A program made the translations under genes and the position numbers. The notes under the pieces were generated by a model. That model was given only the letters and a program-made list of their open reading frames with translations, searched no databases and was not told where the DNA came from. From Clostridiales bacterium (lineage in GTDB: Bacteria; Bacillota; Clostridia; Christensenellales; Borkfalkiaceae): a stretch of 6,682 nucleotides of DNA. Of the stretch, positions 5,999 to 6,682 are shown piece by piece (within the stretch, counting starts at the first letter, position 1; every line of letters begins with the position of its first letter). The DNA lies in NCBI GenBank assembly GCA_003523255.1, contig DPGH01000005.1:26333-33014 (forward strand), read 5' to 3'.

Positions 5999-6030
5999 AT
6001 TGTACCCCCCCCCCCCGTGTTTTTTGTCAA
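5999..6030 (-). promoter_or_regulatory. Operon promoter with poly-G spacer, probably phase-variable
   Basis: On the minus strand a perfect sigma-A -35, TTGACA (6030-6025), is followed by AAAAACAC, a run of 12 G, and a -10 of TACAAT (6004-5999), five of six matches to TATAAT. The spacer is 20 nt as assembled, 3 nt over the 17-nt optimum, so nine G would give optimal spacing. The -10 ends 75 nt upstream of the SPFH start codon, giving a leader of roughly 68 nt. It is the only good promoter I see before the seven-gene cluster. The homopolymer position implies that slipped-strand changes in G number would tune or switch transcription. Confidence 0.75.
6005..6016. repeat. Homopolymer tract of 12 C (G on the minus strand)
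   Basis: Twelve consecutive C on the plus strand fill more than half of the promoter spacer upstream of the SPFH operon. No comparable run occurs in any coding region of the window; the only other is the 11-C tract at 9-19, in the same orientation and promoter context. Runs of this length are mutable during replication and hard to sequence, so the exact count is uncertain. Confidence 0.95.
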
Positions 6031-6043
6031 GCGTTTGACGAAA
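6022..6043. promoter_or_regulatory. Operator-like inverted repeat overlapping the -35 box
   Basis: A 22-bp dyad with 9 of 11 base pairs matching is centred between 6032 and 6033. Its arms read TTTTGTCAA and TTGACGAAA around GCGT. The left arm contains the complement of the operon's TTGACA -35 hexamer (6025-6030), so a protein bound here would cover the -35. A second overlapping palindrome, ACGAA-A-TTCGT, lies at 6038-6048. A repressor or activator site is plausible, but I do not recognise a specific regulator's consensus. Confidence 0.35.
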
Positions 6044-6247
6044 TTCGTGAAAATATATGTAAAGTTTTTGTTTTTCGGTAATTTTAGACGCTTATTTATC
6101 AACACTTTGCCCACTTTATGGTAAATTTCGGGCGTTTGACCGCACTTTACCGCACGGCGGAAAAGATTACGCGTTTTTTGCGATTTAACTAATATCCGCT
6201 TTTTCGCATTTTTATAATATTCGCCGCTTTCGCTCTTTATACCATAA

Positions 6248-6286
6248 AAAGCCGTCTGCCGAACGTTGCGTCCGGCAGACGGCTTT
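6248..6286 (-). terminator. Strong rho-independent terminator, probably bidirectional
   Basis: A perfect 14-bp stem pairs 6248-6261 (AAAGCCGTCTGCCG) with 6273-6286. The 11-nt loop can form a further 3-bp stem (ACG/CGT). On the minus strand the GC stem is followed by five T (6250-6246). On the plus strand it is followed by TTTACTTTTTAATTT. It lies downstream of the partial gene and the SDR-like remnant and upstream of the operon promoter, so it insulates the operon from read-through. No plus-strand gene ends here, so the minus-strand role is the likely one. Confidence 0.85.
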
Positions 6287-6313
6287 ACTTTTTAATTTAG
6301 GTTTTCTGTTATA

Positions 6314-6352
6314 CCGGAAAGCGGCGTTTCCGCTACGAATTTACCTTTCCGG
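6314..6352. other. Inverted repeat 3' of the SDR-like remnant
   Basis: Perfect 8-bp arms CCGGAAAG (6314-6321) and CTTTCCGG (6345-6352) enclose 23 nt. An alternative small hairpin, AGCGG/CCGCT with loop CGTTT (6320-6334), overlaps the left arm. There is no T-run right after either arm, so it is a poor intrinsic terminator by itself. It may be a structured 3' untranslated region that leads into the strong terminator 28 nt further along the minus strand. Confidence 0.4.
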
Positions 6353-6363
6353 CAGTCGAACCT

Positions 6364-6486
6364 CTAAGCCATTTTTTTTTGCGCTTTCTTCCACCGCCGA
6401 CAAACTATGCTTGCCACCCACGCACGCGGCACTATTTTACCGAGTGCCGATAAAACTCTGTTGGTCGCGCCGGAGATATAAATGCC
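6364..6486 (-). pseudogene. C-terminal remnant of a short-chain dehydrogenase/reductase (SDR)-like gene
   Basis: Directly after an in-frame TGA (6487-6489), 40 codons run to a TAG at 6364-6366. They start GIYISGATNRVLSALGKIVP and continue with RAWVASIVCRRWKKAQKKMA. This resembles the last 40 or so residues of many Bacillota SDR oxidoreductases: a strand ending in G, then NR/NK-hydrophobics, a 'PR' turn, an amphipathic helix and a Lys/Arg-rich tail. The Rossmann GxxxGxG motif and the YxxxK catalytic pair, which would lie upstream, are absent, because the upstream sequence is the end of an unrelated frame. There is no plausible start codon or ribosome binding site. A run of nine A (T on the + strand, 6372-6380) encodes part of the tail. 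I infer a broken gene whose front was lost by replacement or deletion. The SDR assignment rests on pattern memory of a short tail. Confidence 0.5.
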
Positions 6487-6493
6487 TCACTTT

Positions 6494-6682
6494 CTATGAT
6501 TTGTAATCGTATGCAATCTTGTTCTTTTTCTCTCCGCACAGGTTAAGTATAAAACCGTTTTCTACCTTGCACCACCATTCTGGGTTATGCTCTGGTAAGT
6601 CCTCTAAAATATCTTCGTCGGTTATATTACTTGAACGAACGACTTCTAAATCCCATACGAATATTTCCGTTTCCGCATAATC
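6494..6682 (-). CDS. 3' end of an unrecognised gene, truncated by the window edge
   Basis: An open frame enters at the right edge of the window and runs 62 codons to a TAG at 6494-6496. It contains no Met, so its start lies outside the window. The readable tail begins DYAETEIFVWDLEVV and ends KKNKIAYDYKS. It is acidic in the middle (ITDEDILEDLPEHNPEWW) and basic near the end, as expected of a soluble protein. I see no signal peptide, membrane segment or known catalytic motif. The composition looks protein-like, and the frame is open over the whole visible stretch, but 62 codons do not allow a family assignment. Only 7 nt separate its stop from the start of the short-chain dehydrogenase-like remnant in a different frame, so this gene may sit at a rearrangement junction. 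Confidence 0.6.
   Translation of the reverse strand, partial: DYAETEIFVWDLEVVRSSNITDEDILEDLPEHNPEWWCKVENGFILNLCGEKKNKIAYDYKS

Larger units (their letters stand above)
5925..6363. other. Gene-free intergenic region upstream of the SPFH operon
   Basis: No credible coding frame lies in these 439 bases. In minus-strand order they hold the 6314-6352 inverted repeat, the 6248-6286 terminator, and an AT-rich stretch (about 6044-6247). In that stretch I see only weak signals: GCGTTTGAC occurs at both 6031-6039 and 6132-6140, and a GGTAAA/TTTACC inverted pair lies at 6120-6125 and 6146-6151. Then come a dyad at 6022-6043, the poly-G promoter (5999-6030), and a leader of about 70 nt with a small hairpin (5960-5983) and the ribosome binding site of the SPFH gene. 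Confidence 0.7.

Noticed and set aside
5948..6000. Short upstream ORF of 18 codons in the leader (ATG at 6000)
   Set aside because: Its ATG overlaps the -10 hexamer of the predicted promoter, so it would not be in the transcript, and it has no ribosome binding site.
6005..6016. Poly-G run as a two-colour-chemistry sequencing artefact
   Set aside because: The run is flanked on both sides by sequence forming a -35/-10 pair and a leader into a real gene, and it recurs in the same context at 9-19. The presence of a run is credible, though its exact length is not.
5924..6124. Plus-strand frame of 66 codons across the poly-C tract
   Set aside because: It reads proline from the C-run, has no ribosome binding site, and overlays the promoter and leader of the operon.
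6213..6244. TATAAT (6213-6218, plus) and TGGTATAAA (about 6236-6244, minus) as additional promoters
   Set aside because: No matching -35 hexamer stands at 16-19 nt, the plus-strand one leads to no gene, and the region is generally AT-rich.
6339..6370. GGTTCGACTGCC on the minus strand, resembling a tRNA T-arm
   Set aside because: The five bases before TTCGA (AGAGG) do not pair with those after the loop (GCCGG), and no acceptor, D or anticodon arm can be built around it.

Overview
The window looks like chromosomal DNA from an uncultured member of the Bacillota, probably a Clostridia-type gut anaerobe. This is inferred from moderate-to-low GC, purine-rich Shine-Dalgarno sites (GGAGG, GAGGAG, AGGAG) before almost every gene, sigma-A style promoters, and an SPFH protein of the YdjI/'virion core protein-like' type common in that phylum. 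The exact genus cannot be read from the sequence. All convincing genes lie on the minus strand, so the biological order runs right to left.

Right edge (6248-6682). A gene truncated by the window edge ends at 6494. It is followed, in another frame, by a 40-codon piece (6364-6486) that reads like the C-terminal tail of a short-chain dehydrogenase/reductase with no body in front of it. I read it as a gene remnant left at a rearrangement junction. A strong bidirectional hairpin terminator (6248-6286) closes this block. From 5925 to 6363 there is no gene, only regulatory sequence.

Central operon (5924 to 243). Six closely spaced genes follow: an SPFH-domain protein with a Gly/Met-rich linker and four tandem zinc ribbons; a four-TM membrane protein with a cytoplasmic helical tail; a 103-residue small beta-rich, possibly PH-like protein; a protein with an N-terminal zinc ribbon and an all-helical body; a 562-residue coiled-coil protein; and a 63-residue very acidic protein with three DLxxFA motifs. 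Gaps are 46, 9, 6, -8 and 21 nt. After an 88-nt gap holding a perfect 11-bp hairpin comes a seventh gene for a two-TM protein, then a terminator (188-217). SPFH proteins of this family form membrane-associated oligomers. The combination suggests a membrane-anchored scaffold with zinc-ribbon and coiled-coil partners, but no enzyme domain is visible and the function is unknown.

Most striking signal. The minus-strand promoter of this operon (5999-6030) has a run of 12 G between a perfect TTGACA -35 and a TACAAT -10, giving a 20-nt spacer. At the other end (3-31) a second minus-strand promoter has the same design: TTGACT, 17-nt spacer containing 11 G, then TATTAT. It would drive a gene beyond the left edge. 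Homopolymer runs in promoter spacers are the classic design of phase-variable promoters (for example meningococcal porA and opc). The two copies suggest slippage-tuned expression of this operon and of its downstream neighbour.
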